A stretch of 64,000 bases of DNA, taken from assembly GCA_018971415.1 (NCBI GenBank), contig JAGXAW010000003.1, positions 22,997 through 86,996 on the forward strand, read 5' to 3'. Under the pieces are notes generated by a model. That model did not search any database. It was not told the DNA's origin and saw nothing but the letters and a program-made list of their open reading frames with translations. This document shows, piece by piece, positions 1-13,160 of the stretch. The position numbers and the translations under genes were made by a program. The first letter of the stretch is position 1. Every line of letters begins with the position of its first letter. Source of the DNA: Betaproteobacteria bacterium. Lineage in GTDB: Bacteria > Pseudomonadota > Gammaproteobacteria > Burkholderiales > Ferrovaceae.

Positions 1-665
1 GTGTGTTGGTGGATGATTTAGTCACCCAAGGTGTCACAGAACCTTATCGCATGTTTACAAGTCGTGCCGAATACCGTTTGCAGCTAAGAGAGGACAATGC
101 GGATTTACGTTTAACTGAAATAGGCCGCAGTTTAGGTTTGGTTGATGATGAAAGATGGCGTTTTTACAATCATAAAAAAGAAGCGGTAGATAAAGAAATT
201 GAACGCCTTCAAAACACCTGGGTACACGTTAAAAACGTTGAAGAGGGTTTGTCTGAAACGCTCTTTGGCCAAGCGTTAGAGCGTGATTACACGGCCTTTG
301 ATTTATTGAAAAGACCCGGTGTTACCTATGAAAATCTACAGCAGTTAGAGGAAGTGAAGAGCCTTAATCCATTATCCAGCGATATTACCAAGCAAGTGGA
401 AATCGGGGTTAAATATCAAGGGTATATAGCGCGACAACTCACTGAAGTAGAAAGATTAAAGCAATTTGAGCGCGTCAGTATTCCCGTTCAATTTGATTAC
501 AGCCGCGTCAAAGGGTTATCCCGTGAAGTGGAGCAAAAGCTTCTTTTGCATCGTCCTGAGACATTGGGCCAGGCGAGTCGCATTAGTGGTGTCACGCCGG
601 CTGCTATCACCTTATTAATGGTGCATTTAAAACAATATCAAGATGCCACCCAAGCAGTAGGCTAA
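1..665 (+). CDS. mnmG: tRNA uridine-5-carboxymethylaminomethyl(34) synthesis enzyme MnmG (GidA), C-terminal part, truncated by window start
   Basis: Protein contains [28 protein letters not shown] and YQGYIARQ typical of the MnmG C-terminus; followed by rsmG-parA-parB. Confidence 0.95.
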   Translation, partial: VLVDDLVTQGVTEPYRMFTSRAEYRLQLREDNADLRLTEIGRSLGLVDDERWRFYNHKKEAVDKEIERLQNTWVHVKNVEEGLSETLFGQALERDYTAFDLLKRPGVTYENLQQLEEVKSLNPLSSDITKQVEIGVKYQGYIARQLTEVERLKQFERVSIPVQFDYSRVKGLSREVEQKLLLHRPETLGQASRISGVTPAAITLLMVHLKQYQDATQAVG

Positions 666-670
666 ATAAC

Positions 671-1291
671 ATGACTCAATCATTAGAAGAGGGGCTGTTG
701 GCGTTAAATATCCATGGGCCAACGCAGGCCCTGGGACAATTAACGCATTATTTGGATTTACTAGAAAAATGGAATCGTACCATTAACTTAACCGCGATTC
801 GTGATCGTAACCAAATGATTTTATTGCATTTATTAGACTCCTTGTCGGTTAATGCCCTGCTAAAAGAGCACCAGGTTACAGCACTGTTAGATGTGGGTAC
901 GGGGGCGGGGCTGCCTGCTATCCCTTTGCAGGTGGTGAATCCCAATTGGCAGGTGACAGCGCTTGAGGCAAACCAAAAAAAAGCAGCGTTTTTAACGCAA
1001 GCAAAATTAGAGTTAGCCTTAAATAATTTGACGGTGGTCAATGAGAGGGTCGAGCTGTGGGACGGTCAACAATACCCTTGTATTATCTCGCGTGCTTTTT
1101 CAGATTTAAGTGATTTTGTAAGTAGAACGCAGCATTTGTTGGCTGATAATGGCCTGTGGGTTGCCATGAAAGGGGTGGTGCCCTTTGAGGAAATGGAAAA
1201 ACTGCAAAAAAATTATCTTATTTCAGTGCATTCCTTGATGGTTCCGGGGTTAAATGCTCAACGTCATGCCTTAATAATTAAAAATAGGTGA
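671..1291 (+). CDS. rsmG: 16S rRNA (guanine(527)-N(7))-methyltransferase RsmG (GidB)
   Basis: LLDVGTGAGLPAIPLQVV SAM-binding motif, NLTAIRD motif, position after mnmG. Confidence 0.95.
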   Translation: MTQSLEEGLLALNIHGPTQALGQLTHYLDLLEKWNRTINLTAIRDRNQMILLHLLDSLSVNALLKEHQVTALLDVGTGAGLPAIPLQVVNPNWQVTALEANQKKAAFLTQAKLELALNNLTVVNERVELWDGQQYPCIISRAFSDLSDFVSRTQHLLADNGLWVAMKGVVPFEEMEKLQKNYLISVHSLMVPGLNAQRHALIIKNR

Positions 1292-1297
1292 TTGAAG

Positions 1298-2074
1298 ATG
1301 CACGTTTTAGCCATTACTAATCAAAAGGGCGGGGTTGGTAAAACCACCACCGCCGTTAATGTCTCAGCTGCTTTAGTTAAACTGGGCCAACGTGTTCTTT
1401 TGGTGGATTTAGACCCGCAAGGGAATGCAACAACAGGTAGCGGTCTTGATAAGTCTAATTTATCTCACAGTGTCTATGATGTTTTGCTCGATCCGGAGAT
1501 AGCCAAAGGGGATATTTTTAGCGCGTCAACGGCAGGGTACGATGTGTTGCCCGCCAACCGCAATCTCGCGGGTGCTGAAGTTGAGTTGGTAGAGGGAGAA
1601 AGAAGGGAGTTTAGATTAAAAGAGGCGTTGAGTTTTTGTCGTGATCGTTATGATTTGGTGTTAATTGACTGTCCACCAACCCTGAATTTACTGACGATCA
1701 ATGGTCTATCAGCTGCCACCAAGGTAATTATTCCCATGCAATGTGAATATTATGCACTTGAGGGCTTATCTGATCTCGTGCAAACCGTTCGTCGTGTAAG
1801 GGGACATTTAAACCCGAATCTAGAGATTGAGGGTATTGTAAGAACCCTGCTCGACCCAAGAAATGCGCTAGCCCAACAGGTGTCTGATCAGTTACAAAAA
1901 CATTTTGGTGAGAAGGTCTACAACACCCCCATTCCAAGAAATATTCGCCTGGCAGAGGCGCCCAGTCACGGTTTAACGGCCATTGATTATGACCGCTCAT
2001 CAAAAGGCGCCAAAGCTTATGTGGCACTAACAGAAGAAATATTAAACAGATTAACCGCAGTGAATCATCAATAA
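1298..2074 (+). CDS. parA: Chromosome partitioning ATPase ParA (Soj)
   Basis: ITNQKGGVGKTTTAVNVSAAL deviant Walker A and DLDPQGNATTGSG. Confidence 0.96.
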   Translation: MHVLAITNQKGGVGKTTTAVNVSAALVKLGQRVLLVDLDPQGNATTGSGLDKSNLSHSVYDVLLDPEIAKGDIFSASTAGYDVLPANRNLAGAEVELVEGERREFRLKEALSFCRDRYDLVLIDCPPTLNLLTINGLSAATKVIIPMQCEYYALEGLSDLVQTVRRVRGHLNPNLEIEGIVRTLLDPRNALAQQVSDQLQKHFGEKVYNTPIPRNIRLAEAPSHGLTAIDYDRSSKGAKAYVALTEEILNRLTAVNHQ

Positions 2075-2085
2075 GAGGCGAATAA

Positions 2086-2949
2086 ATGGTTAAAGGTAAG
2101 GGTTTGGGTCGAGGGTTGGATGCATTGTTAGGCGGCGATGTTGGCATCAGTGAGGCGCAAGATAAGCTTGCCACCTTACCCATTAGTGTCCTAACGCCAG
2201 GGCGTTATCAACCTAGAACAGCGATGAGTGAAGAAGCATTAAATACCTTAGCGCAATCAATAAAAGAGCAAGGTGTCTTGCAGCCTATTTTGGTGCGTCC
2301 TCTTGAGAAGCCTGGCCAGTACGAAATTATTGCTGGAGAAAGACGTTGGCGTGCGGCACAACGAGCTGGAATCAACGAGGTTCCTGTGGTGATAAAGAAT
2401 ATTCCAGACAAAGCAACACTGGCTGTTGCCTTAATTGAGAATATTCAGCGTGAGGATTTAAACCCGATTGAGGAAGCCAAGGGCTTTACTCGCTTGATTG
2501 AAGAATTTAAATTAACCCACGATCAGGTGGCTCAAGCCATTGGTCGCTCAAGAAGTGCGGTGAGTAATTTACTGCGTCTATTGGATTTAGACGAATTTGT
2601 CCAAGGACTCATCAACACTGAACAAATTGAGATGGGCCATGCTAGAGCTTTACTTAGTTTACCGCCCATGAAACAACGCCATCTGGCACAGCAGGCTGCA
2701 GAGCACCATTGGACCGTGAGGGAAATGGAAAATGCTGTTCGTAAAGAATTAAGTGGTGCCAATACAAAACCCAAACACCGAAGCGATCCTGACGTTCTGC
2801 GCTTACAAAATGAGTTATCAGACACGCTAGGCGCTGTGGTGACCTTTAAAACTGGCGCAAAAAAAGGGGCGGGTTCGTTGTTGATTAAGTATGAGAGCCT
2901 AGAACAGCTCGATGGTATCTTGAGTTTCTTTAAAACCCAAGGCCATTAA
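2086..2949 (+). CDS. parB: Chromosome partitioning protein ParB (Spo0J)
   Basis: YEIIAGERRWRAAQRAG, ALIENIQREDLNPIEEA and HTH region. Confidence 0.96.
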   Translation: MVKGKGLGRGLDALLGGDVGISEAQDKLATLPISVLTPGRYQPRTAMSEEALNTLAQSIKEQGVLQPILVRPLEKPGQYEIIAGERRWRAAQRAGINEVPVVIKNIPDKATLAVALIENIQREDLNPIEEAKGFTRLIEEFKLTHDQVAQAIGRSRSAVSNLLRLLDLDEFVQGLINTEQIEMGHARALLSLPPMKQRHLAQQAAEHHWTVREMENAVRKELSGANTKPKHRSDPDVLRLQNELSDTLGAVVTFKTGAKKGAGSLLIKYESLEQLDGILSFFKTQGH

Positions 2950-2990
2950 AGTATTTCATTGACCGTAATACTCTGAAACGTTTATAATCA

Positions 2991-3365
2991 TTGCGATTTG
3001 CTACTTTATTTGTGATACATAAAAAAATTATCCAGATAATCTTACTGCAAGTTTTACTTACCTTATTGATTTCATTAGTATTTTTGGGATTAAAGGGAAA
3101 AAGTAACGCGCTGTCAGCGTTCTATGGCGGCTCAGTAGTGTTTCTACCGAGCATTGCCTACGCCTTAAGAAGCGCTGTGGTAAGAGGAAATAAGCCGCAA
3201 GACTGGCTAGCCGCACAATACGCGGGGGAGAGAATCAAGTTTTTTGTAACCATGAGTTTGTTTGCGCTGGTCTTTAAATATGACAGCCATTTAGAACTTC
3301 TGGGGTTTTTTACAACTTTTTTAGTGGTGCTGGCTGTATATTGGCTGGCGTTATTACAGGCTTAA
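2991..3365 (+). CDS. atpI: ATP synthase subunit I (AtpI)
   Basis: Small 4-TM protein with SAFYGGSVVFLPS, directly upstream of atpB. Confidence 0.85.
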   Translation: MRFATLFVIHKKIIQIILLQVLLTLLISLVFLGLKGKSNALSAFYGGSVVFLPSIAYALRSAVVRGNKPQDWLAAQYAGERIKFFVTMSLFALVFKYDSHLELLGFFTTFLVVLAVYWLALLQA

Positions 3366-3373
3366 AAGAATAG

Positions 3374-4150
<777 letters not shown>

Positions 4151-4190
4151 TCAGGTAAGGGTTAATTTTTTTAATTAGTTCGTCTTTTAA

Positions 4191-4466
<276 letters not shown>

Positions 4467-4495
4467 TTCGTTAATAGATAAACGGAGTTAAAGGC

Positions 4496-4966
4496 ATGAA
4501 CATTAATGCCACACTGCTAGGTCAGGCAATTACTTTTGCTATTTTGATCTGGGTAACAATGAAGTTTATTTGGCCACCCATTACTGTGGCGTTGGAAGAG
4601 CGCGCTAAAAAAATAGCTGACGGTCTTGCCGCTGCAGAACGTGCCAAGTCGGATTTAGCAAACGCTGAAACTAAGTCACAAGAGGCGCTGAAAGAAGCAA
4701 AGGCAAAAGCGGCTGAAATTATTTCGATGTCTGAAAAAAGACGTAATGAAATTATTGAAGAAGCTAAAAACGAAGCCAGGCTCGAAGCTGATCGTGTGTT
4801 AGCTCAAGCAAAAGCTGAGGTTGCACAAGAAATCAACAAGGCTAAAGAGGTTTTGCGTGCGCAAGTCGCTGACCTTGCCATGGCGGGTGCTGAAAAAATT
4901 CTAAGACGTGAAATCAATCCTTCGGCCCACGCTGAATTATTGACGTCCATTAGAGCTGAGTTATAA
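4496..4966 (+). CDS. atpF: F0F1 ATP synthase subunit B
   Basis: N-terminal TM plus long coiled coil, [22 protein letters not shown]; operon position. Confidence 0.97.
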   Translation: MNINATLLGQAITFAILIWVTMKFIWPPITVALEERAKKIADGLAAAERAKSDLANAETKSQEALKEAKAKAAEIISMSEKRRNEIIEEAKNEARLEADRVLAQAKAEVAQEINKAKEVLRAQVADLAMAGAEKILRREINPSAHAELLTSIRAEL

Positions 4967-4975
4967 GGATAAGAT

Positions 4976-5509
4976 ATGGCTGAGTTGTCGACTATCGCAA
5001 GACCTTATGCTCAAGCAATCTTTGAAATTGCGCGAGAACAGGGGCAGTACGACAAATGGTCAGAGGCTTTAGCAAGACTCTCTGCCATTGTGAAAGATGA
5101 TGCCTTTGCAACCGCTGCAGGGGATCCACGTTTGGATCGCTCCGCTGTGAAGCAGCTAGTGGCGTCTTTATTATCGCAAAGCGATGCTGACATTAGCCAT
5201 CTCGTCAATGTATTGGTTGATAATCATCGCTTACTCGTTGCTCCTGCCATATTTACTCAGTTTGAGCATTTGCGTCATGAGCAAGAGGGTATATTGGATG
5301 CGGTTGTAGAGAGTGCATTTCCAGTTAGCGATAGCGAAAAAGGCGCTCTACTAAAAGATTTAGAAAAGAAATTTGGTCGTCAGGTTCGTGCAGATGTTGT
5401 TGTTAAGCCTGAACTCATTGGTGGTGTCAGAATTATTATCGGTGACGTGGTCATTGATGGATCGGTAAAAGCCAAAATTGAACAAATGACCGCCGCTTTA
5501 AAACATTAA
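4976..5509 (+). CDS. atpH: F0F1 ATP synthase subunit delta
   Basis: ARPYAQAIFEIA start and IIIGDVVIDGSVKAKIEQM end. Confidence 0.96.
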   Translation: MAELSTIARPYAQAIFEIAREQGQYDKWSEALARLSAIVKDDAFATAAGDPRLDRSAVKQLVASLLSQSDADISHLVNVLVDNHRLLVAPAIFTQFEHLRHEQEGILDAVVESAFPVSDSEKGALLKDLEKKFGRQVRADVVVKPELIGGVRIIIGDVVIDGSVKAKIEQMTAALKH

Positions 5510-5546
5510 GTCGATGAGCTAATACCTCATAGGTTAGGAGAATAGA

Positions 5547-7088
5547 ATGCAGTTAAACCCATCTGAAATTAGTGAACTGATTAAAGCAAAAATAAAAGAT
5601 TTGCCAGTATCAGCCGAAGCAAGAACGCAAGGAACAGTGGTATCTGTGACTGACGGTATCGTTAGAATTCACGGATTAACGGATGTGATGCAGGGTGAAA
5701 TGCTTGAGTTTCCCAAAAACACTTTTGGCTTAGCATTAAACCTTGAGCGCGATTCTGTGGGCGCGGTAATTTTAGGTGAGTACGAGCACATCAGTGAAGG
5801 CGATCAAGTTACCTGTACTGGAAGAATTTTAGAAGTGCCTGTAGGACCTGAGTTAATTGGCCGCGTGGTCGATGCCTTAGGTAAGCCTATTGATGGCAAG
5901 GGACCAATTAATGCCAAAAATACTTCGCCTGTGGAGAAGATTGCTCCAGGGGTGATTTGGAGAAAGTCTGTAACTCAACCTGTACAAACAGGATTAAAGT
6001 CCATTGACTCAATGGTTCCCATTGGTCGTGGTCAGCGTGAGTTGATTATTGGTGACCGCCAAACGGGTAAAACTGCTGTGGCGATTGACACCATTATCAA
6101 CCAAAAAGGCCAAGACATGATTTGTATCTATGTCGCTATTGGTCAAAAAGCCTCATCCATTGTTAACGTGGTCAGAAAACTTGAAGAGCATGGCGCCATG
6201 GACTACACCATTGTGGTGGCCGCCACTGCATCAGATTCAGCGGCCATGCAATTTATTGCTCCCTATGCAGGTTGTGCTATGGGGGAATATTTCCGTGATC
6301 GTGGTCAAGACGCTCTTATTATTTATGATGACTTGACCAAACAAGCGTGGGCTTACCGTCAAATTTCCTTGTTACTGCGTCGTCCACCAGGCCGTGAAGC
6401 TTATCCTGGTGATGTTTTTTACCTCCATTCTCGTTTACTTGAAAGAGCAGCAAGGGTTAGCGAAGAGTACGTTGAGAAGTTTACCAACGGTGAAGTTAAA
6501 GGTAAGACCGGTTCACTAACTGCTTTACCTATTATTGAAACGCAAGCAGGTGACGTTACCGCCTTCGTGCCAACCAACGTGATTTCTATTACTGACGGTC
6601 AGATCTTCTTGGAAACTGACTTGTTTAACGCAGGTATTCGTCCAGCTATTAATGCGGGTATTTCTGTGTCACGGGTGGGTGGTGCTGCACAAACTAAAGT
6701 TATTAAAAAACTAGGTGGTGGTATTCGTTTGGCTTTAGCACAGTATCGTGAACTCGCAGCCTTTGCTCAGTTTGCATCAGACTTAGATGATACAACCCGT
6801 AAACAACTTGAGCGTGGTCGTATGGTGACTGAGCTGATGAAACAGGTGCAATACGCTACCTTGTCTGTTTCTGAAATGGCAGTGACGCTCTATGCAGTCA
6901 ATAGCGGTCACTACGATGATATCGAAGTAAAACGTGCGTTAGCTTTTGAAGCTGGCTTAAAAGCCTACTTAAAAGACAAGTACGCTGCTTTAATGAATAA
7001 AATTGAAAGCAGTAAAGACATGGATAAAGAGGCAGAGAAAGAACTCGAGGCCGCTATCCTGGACTTTAAAAAGAACGGCGTTTACTAG
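5547..7088 (+). CDS. atpA: F0F1 ATP synthase subunit alpha
   Basis: 513 aa; [19 protein letters not shown] Walker [20 protein letters not shown]. Confidence 0.98.
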   Translation: MQLNPSEISELIKAKIKDLPVSAEARTQGTVVSVTDGIVRIHGLTDVMQGEMLEFPKNTFGLALNLERDSVGAVILGEYEHISEGDQVTCTGRILEVPVGPELIGRVVDALGKPIDGKGPINAKNTSPVEKIAPGVIWRKSVTQPVQTGLKSIDSMVPIGRGQRELIIGDRQTGKTAVAIDTIINQKGQDMICIYVAIGQKASSIVNVVRKLEEHGAMDYTIVVAATASDSAAMQFIAPYAGCAMGEYFRDRGQDALIIYDDLTKQAWAYRQISLLLRRPPGREAYPGDVFYLHSRLLERAARVSEEYVEKFTNGEVKGKTGSLTALPIIETQAGDVTAFVPTNVISITDGQIFLETDLFNAGIRPAINAGISVSRVGGAAQTKVIKKLGGGIRLALAQYRELAAFAQFASDLDDTTRKQLERGRMVTELMKQVQYATLSVSEMAVTLYAVNSGHYDDIEVKRALAFEAGLKAYLKDKYAALMNKIESSKDMDKEAEKELEAAILDFKKNGVY

Positions 7089-7145
7089 ATCATCACGTTG
7101 ACGGTAAGTAGCTAGGATTGAATAAGTTACTCGATTGGAGTTGAA

Positions 7146-8024
7146 ATGGCAGGTTCTAAAGAAATTAGGATAAAGATCAAAAGCGTACAAAATACGCGTA
7201 AGATCACAAAAGCCATGGAAATGGTGGCTGCCAGTAAAATGCGTAAGGCTCAAGATCGGATGAGAGCCACGCGTCCTTATGGCGAAAAAATTCGCCAGGT
7301 GGCAGCGCATTTATCCACTGCGCATCCTGAGTATCAGCATCCGTACTTGGTACACAGAGAGCAAATTAAGTCTGTGGGATTTATTTTAGTTACCTCAGAC
7401 AAAGGCCTGTGTGGCGGATTAAATACAAACGTATTAAGACAGTTAACCCACGCCATGAAAGAGTGGGAAAGCCGGGGTGCTAAAGTTGAACTCGTTACCA
7501 TAGGTAATAAGGGTTTAGGTTTTATGCAAAGAATGGGCGGTAAAGTGATTGCCCAGGTTACTCAGTTGGGTGACACCCCCCATTTAGAAAAATTAATTGG
7601 CCCAGTAAAAGTCATGTTAGACCGTTATGCAAGCGGTGAGATAGATGCAGTTTATATTGCCTATAACCGTTTTATTAACACCATGAAACAAGAGCCAACT
7701 TTAGAGCCTCTGTTGCCTTTGGCAAAGGCTGAGCTTACCTCTGAAGAGCAACAACCAACCAACAGCGCATGGGATTATATTTACGAACCCGATCCTAAGG
7801 CGGTGATTGATGAATTAATGGTGCGTTATGTGGAAGCGCTGGTTTATCAAGCAGTAACTGAAAATATTGCTTCTGAACAAAGTGCGCGCATGGTCGCCAT
7901 GAAGGCAGCATCTGACAATGCAGGTAACGTGATTGGCGAACTACAATTGATTTACAACAAATCAAGACAGGCCGCCATTACCAAAGAGTTATCTGAGATT
8001 GTGGGTGGTGCCGCAGCGGTTTAA
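7146..8024 (+). CDS. atpG: F0F1 ATP synthase subunit gamma
   Basis: [26 protein letters not shown] and C-terminal [13 protein letters not shown]. Confidence 0.98.
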   Translation: MAGSKEIRIKIKSVQNTRKITKAMEMVAASKMRKAQDRMRATRPYGEKIRQVAAHLSTAHPEYQHPYLVHREQIKSVGFILVTSDKGLCGGLNTNVLRQLTHAMKEWESRGAKVELVTIGNKGLGFMQRMGGKVIAQVTQLGDTPHLEKLIGPVKVMLDRYASGEIDAVYIAYNRFINTMKQEPTLEPLLPLAKAELTSEEQQPTNSAWDYIYEPDPKAVIDELMVRYVEALVYQAVTENIASEQSARMVAMKAASDNAGNVIGELQLIYNKSRQAAITKELSEIVGGAAAV

Positions 8025-8050
8025 CATTCTGATTAATATTTAACGATTAG

Positions 8051-9439
<1,389 letters not shown>

Positions 9440-9451
9440 GGGAGTAACAGC

Positions 9452-9877
9452 ATGACCCAATTAATCCACGTGGATGTGGTCAGTGCCGAGGAGTTAATTT
9501 TCTCGGGAGAAGCTGAGTTTGTAGTACTTCCTGGAGAGATGGGGGAGCTTGGTATTTATCCTAAACATACCCCTCTCATCACTCGCATTAGACCCGGCTC
9601 AGTGAGAGTTCGTGTGCCAGGTCGCGAGGAAGAGGAGTTGGTTTTTGTTTCCGGCGGTATTTTAGAGGTTCAGCCTGATGTGGTGACTGTGTTGGCTGAT
9701 ACGGCGATTCGCGGTCATGATCTTGATGAAGCTAAGGCCTTGGAAGCTAAAAAACTGGCAGAGGAAGTCTTGGCAGAGCAGTCCGCCACATTGGATTACG
9801 CTAAGGCCTCAGCTGAGCTTGCCACCGCCGTGGCACAGCTCGCCGCCATTCAAAAATTACGCAAAAGTATTCGTTAA
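9452..9877 (+). CDS. atpC: F0F1 ATP synthase subunit epsilon
   Basis: [24 protein letters not shown]; operon position. Confidence 0.97.
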   Translation: MTQLIHVDVVSAEELIFSGEAEFVVLPGEMGELGIYPKHTPLITRIRPGSVRVRVPGREEEELVFVSGGILEVQPDVVTVLADTAIRGHDLDEAKALEAKKLAEEVLAEQSATLDYAKASAELATAVAQLAAIQKLRKSIR

Positions 9878-9889
9878 TAGAGGTGGTGG

Positions 9890-11296
9890 GTGAGTCTCAC
9901 AAAATCCAACCCACCCCATTCTTCCTCCACACTTAGTATTGTTTTGCTGGCAGCGGGTCAAGGCACTCGTATGCGCAGCTCCTTACCCAAGGTATTGCAC
10001 TCTCTTGCGGGTAAGCCTCTTATCAATCATGTGTTAGACCGATCCTTCGAGCTTCACGCAGCGCACCGTTTGGTCGTCATTGGCCATCAAGCGGAGCGAC
10101 TCACTCAGCATTTACAGGATCAACCGGTAGATACGCTGATCCAACAACCGCAACTTGGTACGGGACACGCTTTAACGCTGGCCTTGCAACAGATCCCAAA
10201 GGAGTGTCAAACGGTACTCGTTGTTTATGGCGATGTGCCGCTCTTAGAAACCAGTACTTTGCAACGTCTTGTGGATCTTTGTGATGGCCAACATCTTGCT
10301 CTATTAACAGAAGAAGTTATGGACCCTCAGGGTTACGGCAGAATTTTAAGAGATCAAAACGGGCAGGTGATGGGTATACGGGAGCACAAGGATGCATCAG
10401 TCTCAGAGCTCAGTATTAAAGAAATCAATACAGGCATCATGGCCCTACCACGCCAACCGCTCGACCAATGGTTACAAGCGCTCACCACCAATAATGTGCA
10501 AGGTGAATATTATTTGACGGATGTGGTACAACTTGCCCACCAGCAAGGGATAACAATCAATACGTGTCAGCCACGCTATCCTTGGGAAGCGATGGGAGTA
10601 AACAGTCAAGCGCAACTCGCCAAACTTGAAAGGGCCTTTCAAACGCATCTCGCTCAGCGTTATCAAGATGAGGGCGTATCAATTAGCGACCCCCACCGCT
10701 TTGATGTGCGCGGGCAGCTCACCTGTGGGCGCGATGTACTGATTGATGTGGGATGCATCTTTGAAGGTCAAGTGGTCTTAGAAGAGGGGGTAAAAGTGGG
10801 CCCCTATACAGTGATTAAAGACACTGTGGTGGAGAGAAATACGGAGATTTTGGCATTTTCTCATCTCGAGGGGGCAAGAATTGGGCCAAACAACCGCATT
10901 GGCCCCTATGCCCGTATACGACCAGGTAGCGTGACCGCTGAAAACGTCCATATCGGGAATTTCGTAGAAACCAAAAAAACCACCATTGGTAAAGGATCGA
11001 AAGCCAATCATTTAACTTATCTGGGCGACACGCAAGTGGGACAGCGGGTGAATGTGGGAGCGGGCACCATTACCTGTAACTATGATGGAGTGAATAAACA
11101 TCAAACTATTATAGAAGATGATGTATTTATTGGCTCAGACACGCAGTTAGTCGCACCTGTCACTATTGGAGCGGGTTCTACTATCGGAGCGGGCTCAACC
11201 ATAGTCACTTCTACGCCACCTGACCAACTGACCCTTTCACGTTCTAAACAGGTTTCTCTCAGCCGTTGGCGTCGACCAAAACCCAAACAAGATTAG
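9890..11296 (+). CDS. glmU: Bifunctional UDP-N-acetylglucosamine diphosphorylase/glucosamine-1-phosphate N-acetyltransferase GlmU
   Basis: LAAGQGTRMRSSLPKVLHSLAGKPL, GAGTITCNYDGVNKHQT, left-handed beta-helix repeats. Confidence 0.97.
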   Translation: MSLTKSNPPHSSSTLSIVLLAAGQGTRMRSSLPKVLHSLAGKPLINHVLDRSFELHAAHRLVVIGHQAERLTQHLQDQPVDTLIQQPQLGTGHALTLALQQIPKECQTVLVVYGDVPLLETSTLQRLVDLCDGQHLALLTEEVMDPQGYGRILRDQNGQVMGIREHKDASVSELSIKEINTGIMALPRQPLDQWLQALTTNNVQGEYYLTDVVQLAHQQGITINTCQPRYPWEAMGVNSQAQLAKLERAFQTHLAQRYQDEGVSISDPHRFDVRGQLTCGRDVLIDVGCIFEGQVVLEEGVKVGPYTVIKDTVVERNTEILAFSHLEGARIGPNNRIGPYARIRPGSVTAENVHIGNFVETKKTTIGKGSKANHLTYLGDTQVGQRVNVGAGTITCNYDGVNKHQTIIEDDVFIGSDTQLVAPVTIGAGSTIGAGSTIVTSTPPDQLTLSRSKQVSLSRWRRPKPKQD

Positions 11297-11352
11297 CAGT
11301 CTTGTGTCTTCATTTACCTATATATCTATTGGCTTATCTGGTGGTCAAAACC

Positions 11353-11383
11353 ACTTTGCGATGGCTTTTTGGTGCAAAGTTTT
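11353..11383 (+). terminator. Possible intrinsic terminator of the atp-glmU operon
   Basis: 7-bp perfect stem ACTTTGC (11353-11359) / GCAAAGT (11374-11380) followed by a short T tract. Confidence 0.3.
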
Positions 11384-11761
11384 AATCTATAGGCCGGATT
11401 TCGAGCTTTTGGGTGTTCTTTAAGTCATGGTTTATGGGGGGCCACGGTTGCCTATCGGGATGGAAACTATAGGCGAGTGCTGTTAGTTGAACCTGATCAT
11501 GACGCCGCTTACGGTAAGAAGTAAGTGGACGTAAAAAAGTGGCGCACGATTTTAAAAAATTAGCACGACGCTCAAGAGTGGTATCACTGAGCGACTTCCC
11601 ATATTGATTAAAAATAAAAACAGCAATTTCTCACCATTTAATCTCATGATCCAGAGCATGATTATTCGGCCAGTGTTGTGCCACTAGAGTTGAATAGATA
11701 ATTTCAACCCATGAAGTTTTATTTTTAAGGCTTGTTTCCTAAGACTTAGGCCGCTAACAAT

Positions 11762-12412
11762 TTAAAAGTGGTGTTGGTTTTTTAAACTCATTTGTACAAG
11801 AGCATTAAGTACCGGAATCATCTGAGCATAGCCGCCTACCATACTGGGAGAGGTGCGGTATTTTCCGTTAATGATGAGTGTGGGTACAGCGTCCACTCCA
11901 GCACTCATGGCTAACTGGTCGCCACGCTGAAGTTCGGCTTGTACGCTAAAGGAGCGATAAGCGTTGATAAATTGTTGTCGGTCTACACCCTGTTTTTGGA
12001 TCCAATCAAAGAGCTCGTCCTCAGAGAATAAATTAATATTCTCTTCATGAATGGCTTTAAAAATTCGCTCGTGCAATTGACCCACCAAATGCAGGCTGTT
12101 AATGGAGTAGTAGGTTTTGGCGGTCACCGCCCATTGACTGCGGCCAAAGCTGACCGGAACTCTTTTAAAAATAACATTTTTAGGTAATTTCTTCGCCCAA
12201 GCTTCAATGGTTGGCGCGAAATGGGCGCAATGGGGGCAGGCATAGGAAAACACTTCGTCCACTTCAACAAGTTGTGTGTTGTCCGTAGGAATGGCGGGGT
12301 CTATCACCACATAATCTTTTCCGTTGACAAGGTTGGCGGCCTTAACCACTGGAGTTAAGGAGAGGACGCAAAGGCCGATTAACAGTGAAGAGAGTAGTTT
12401 TTTCAAGATCAT
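11762..12412 (-). CDS. dsbA: Thiol:disulfide interchange protein DsbA/DsbL family
   Basis: Signal peptide, EVFSYACPHCAHF active-site CPHC motif, GVDAVPTLIINGKYRTSPSMVGG. Confidence 0.9.
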   Translation of the reverse strand: MILKKLLSSLLIGLCVLSLTPVVKAANLVNGKDYVVIDPAIPTDNTQLVEVDEVFSYACPHCAHFAPTIEAWAKKLPKNVIFKRVPVSFGRSQWAVTAKTYYSINSLHLVGQLHERIFKAIHEENINLFSEDELFDWIQKQGVDRQQFINAYRSFSVQAELQRGDQLAMSAGVDAVPTLIINGKYRTSPSMVGGYAQMIPVLNALVQMSLKNQHHF

Positions 12413-12430
12413 TACCTCGATAATATTAAC

Positions 12431-13147
12431 TTATTGTTTGATCACAGAAGAGCGAGTTAACCCATTACTTTTTAGAGTACTTAGCAAAGTCTTCACCTCA
12501 TCCATATTGGCAAGAGGGCCAATACGAACACGGTAGAGTTTTTCTGCGCTAGTGCCTGGAGGCAGTACGCTGGCATCAATTCCTATTAAGGCAAGATTAG
12601 CCCGTTGGTCCTCCGCTTCACGGGCCTCTTTAAAAGCCCCTGTTTGCACATAATAGTGAGAGTCACTGGCTTTTTTAGCGTTTTCTTGATCGGCTGTATT
12701 GCTTACTGGAGGTTTAGAGACCAACTGATTGGGAGAGGTAAGGCTACTCTCAGTACTGACGCCACCTGGCGGCACTACCGCTTGGTTTCCCTCTGTCGCA
12801 CTACTAGGAGGGGCAGTGTTAGGCGTATTGGGTACAACGGGTTGTGGTGTGATGGGTGTTAACAGCGCGCCCACGTTGCCATTACTGCCCTCAACGGTGG
12901 TGGGATTGATAATCCCGTGTTTAGAGACATCAGGCATGTCATTAATGGGTTTGTCTGAGCTGGTGTCCACTGAGTCCACTTTTTTAACAAAGGGGTTGGG
13001 CATATGGGTAATGTAGATCGCGGTGATGGCAGAGAGCACCACGCCAAAGACGAGGCCAATTAAAATACCCTTAAAGAGGGTCATTGCGCCACCGGAGTGG
13101 CTCTGATGTTCTCGTGGGGTGCGTGATCTCATTTCAGGTCGGTTCAT
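12431..13147 (-). CDS. SPOR-domain membrane protein (FtsN-like)
   Basis: Single N-terminal TM segment, P/S/T-rich linker, C-terminal HYYVQTGAFKEAREAEDQRANLALIG SPOR repeat. Confidence 0.85.
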   Translation of the reverse strand: MNRPEMRSRTPREHQSHSGGAMTLFKGILIGLVFGVVLSAITAIYITHMPNPFVKKVDSVDTSSDKPINDMPDVSKHGIINPTTVEGSNGNVGALLTPITPQPVVPNTPNTAPPSSATEGNQAVVPPGGVSTESSLTSPNQLVSKPPVSNTADQENAKKASDSHYYVQTGAFKEAREAEDQRANLALIGIDASVLPPGTSAEKLYRVRIGPLANMDEVKTLLSTLKSNGLTRSSVIKQ

Positions 13148-13160
13148 GGGTGAGTCAATC

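Noticed and set aside
1728-2183. 151-aa minus-strand ORF antisense to parA/parB
   Set aside because: Lies wholly opposite well-supported genes, with low-complexity proline/serine-rich composition; shadow ORF
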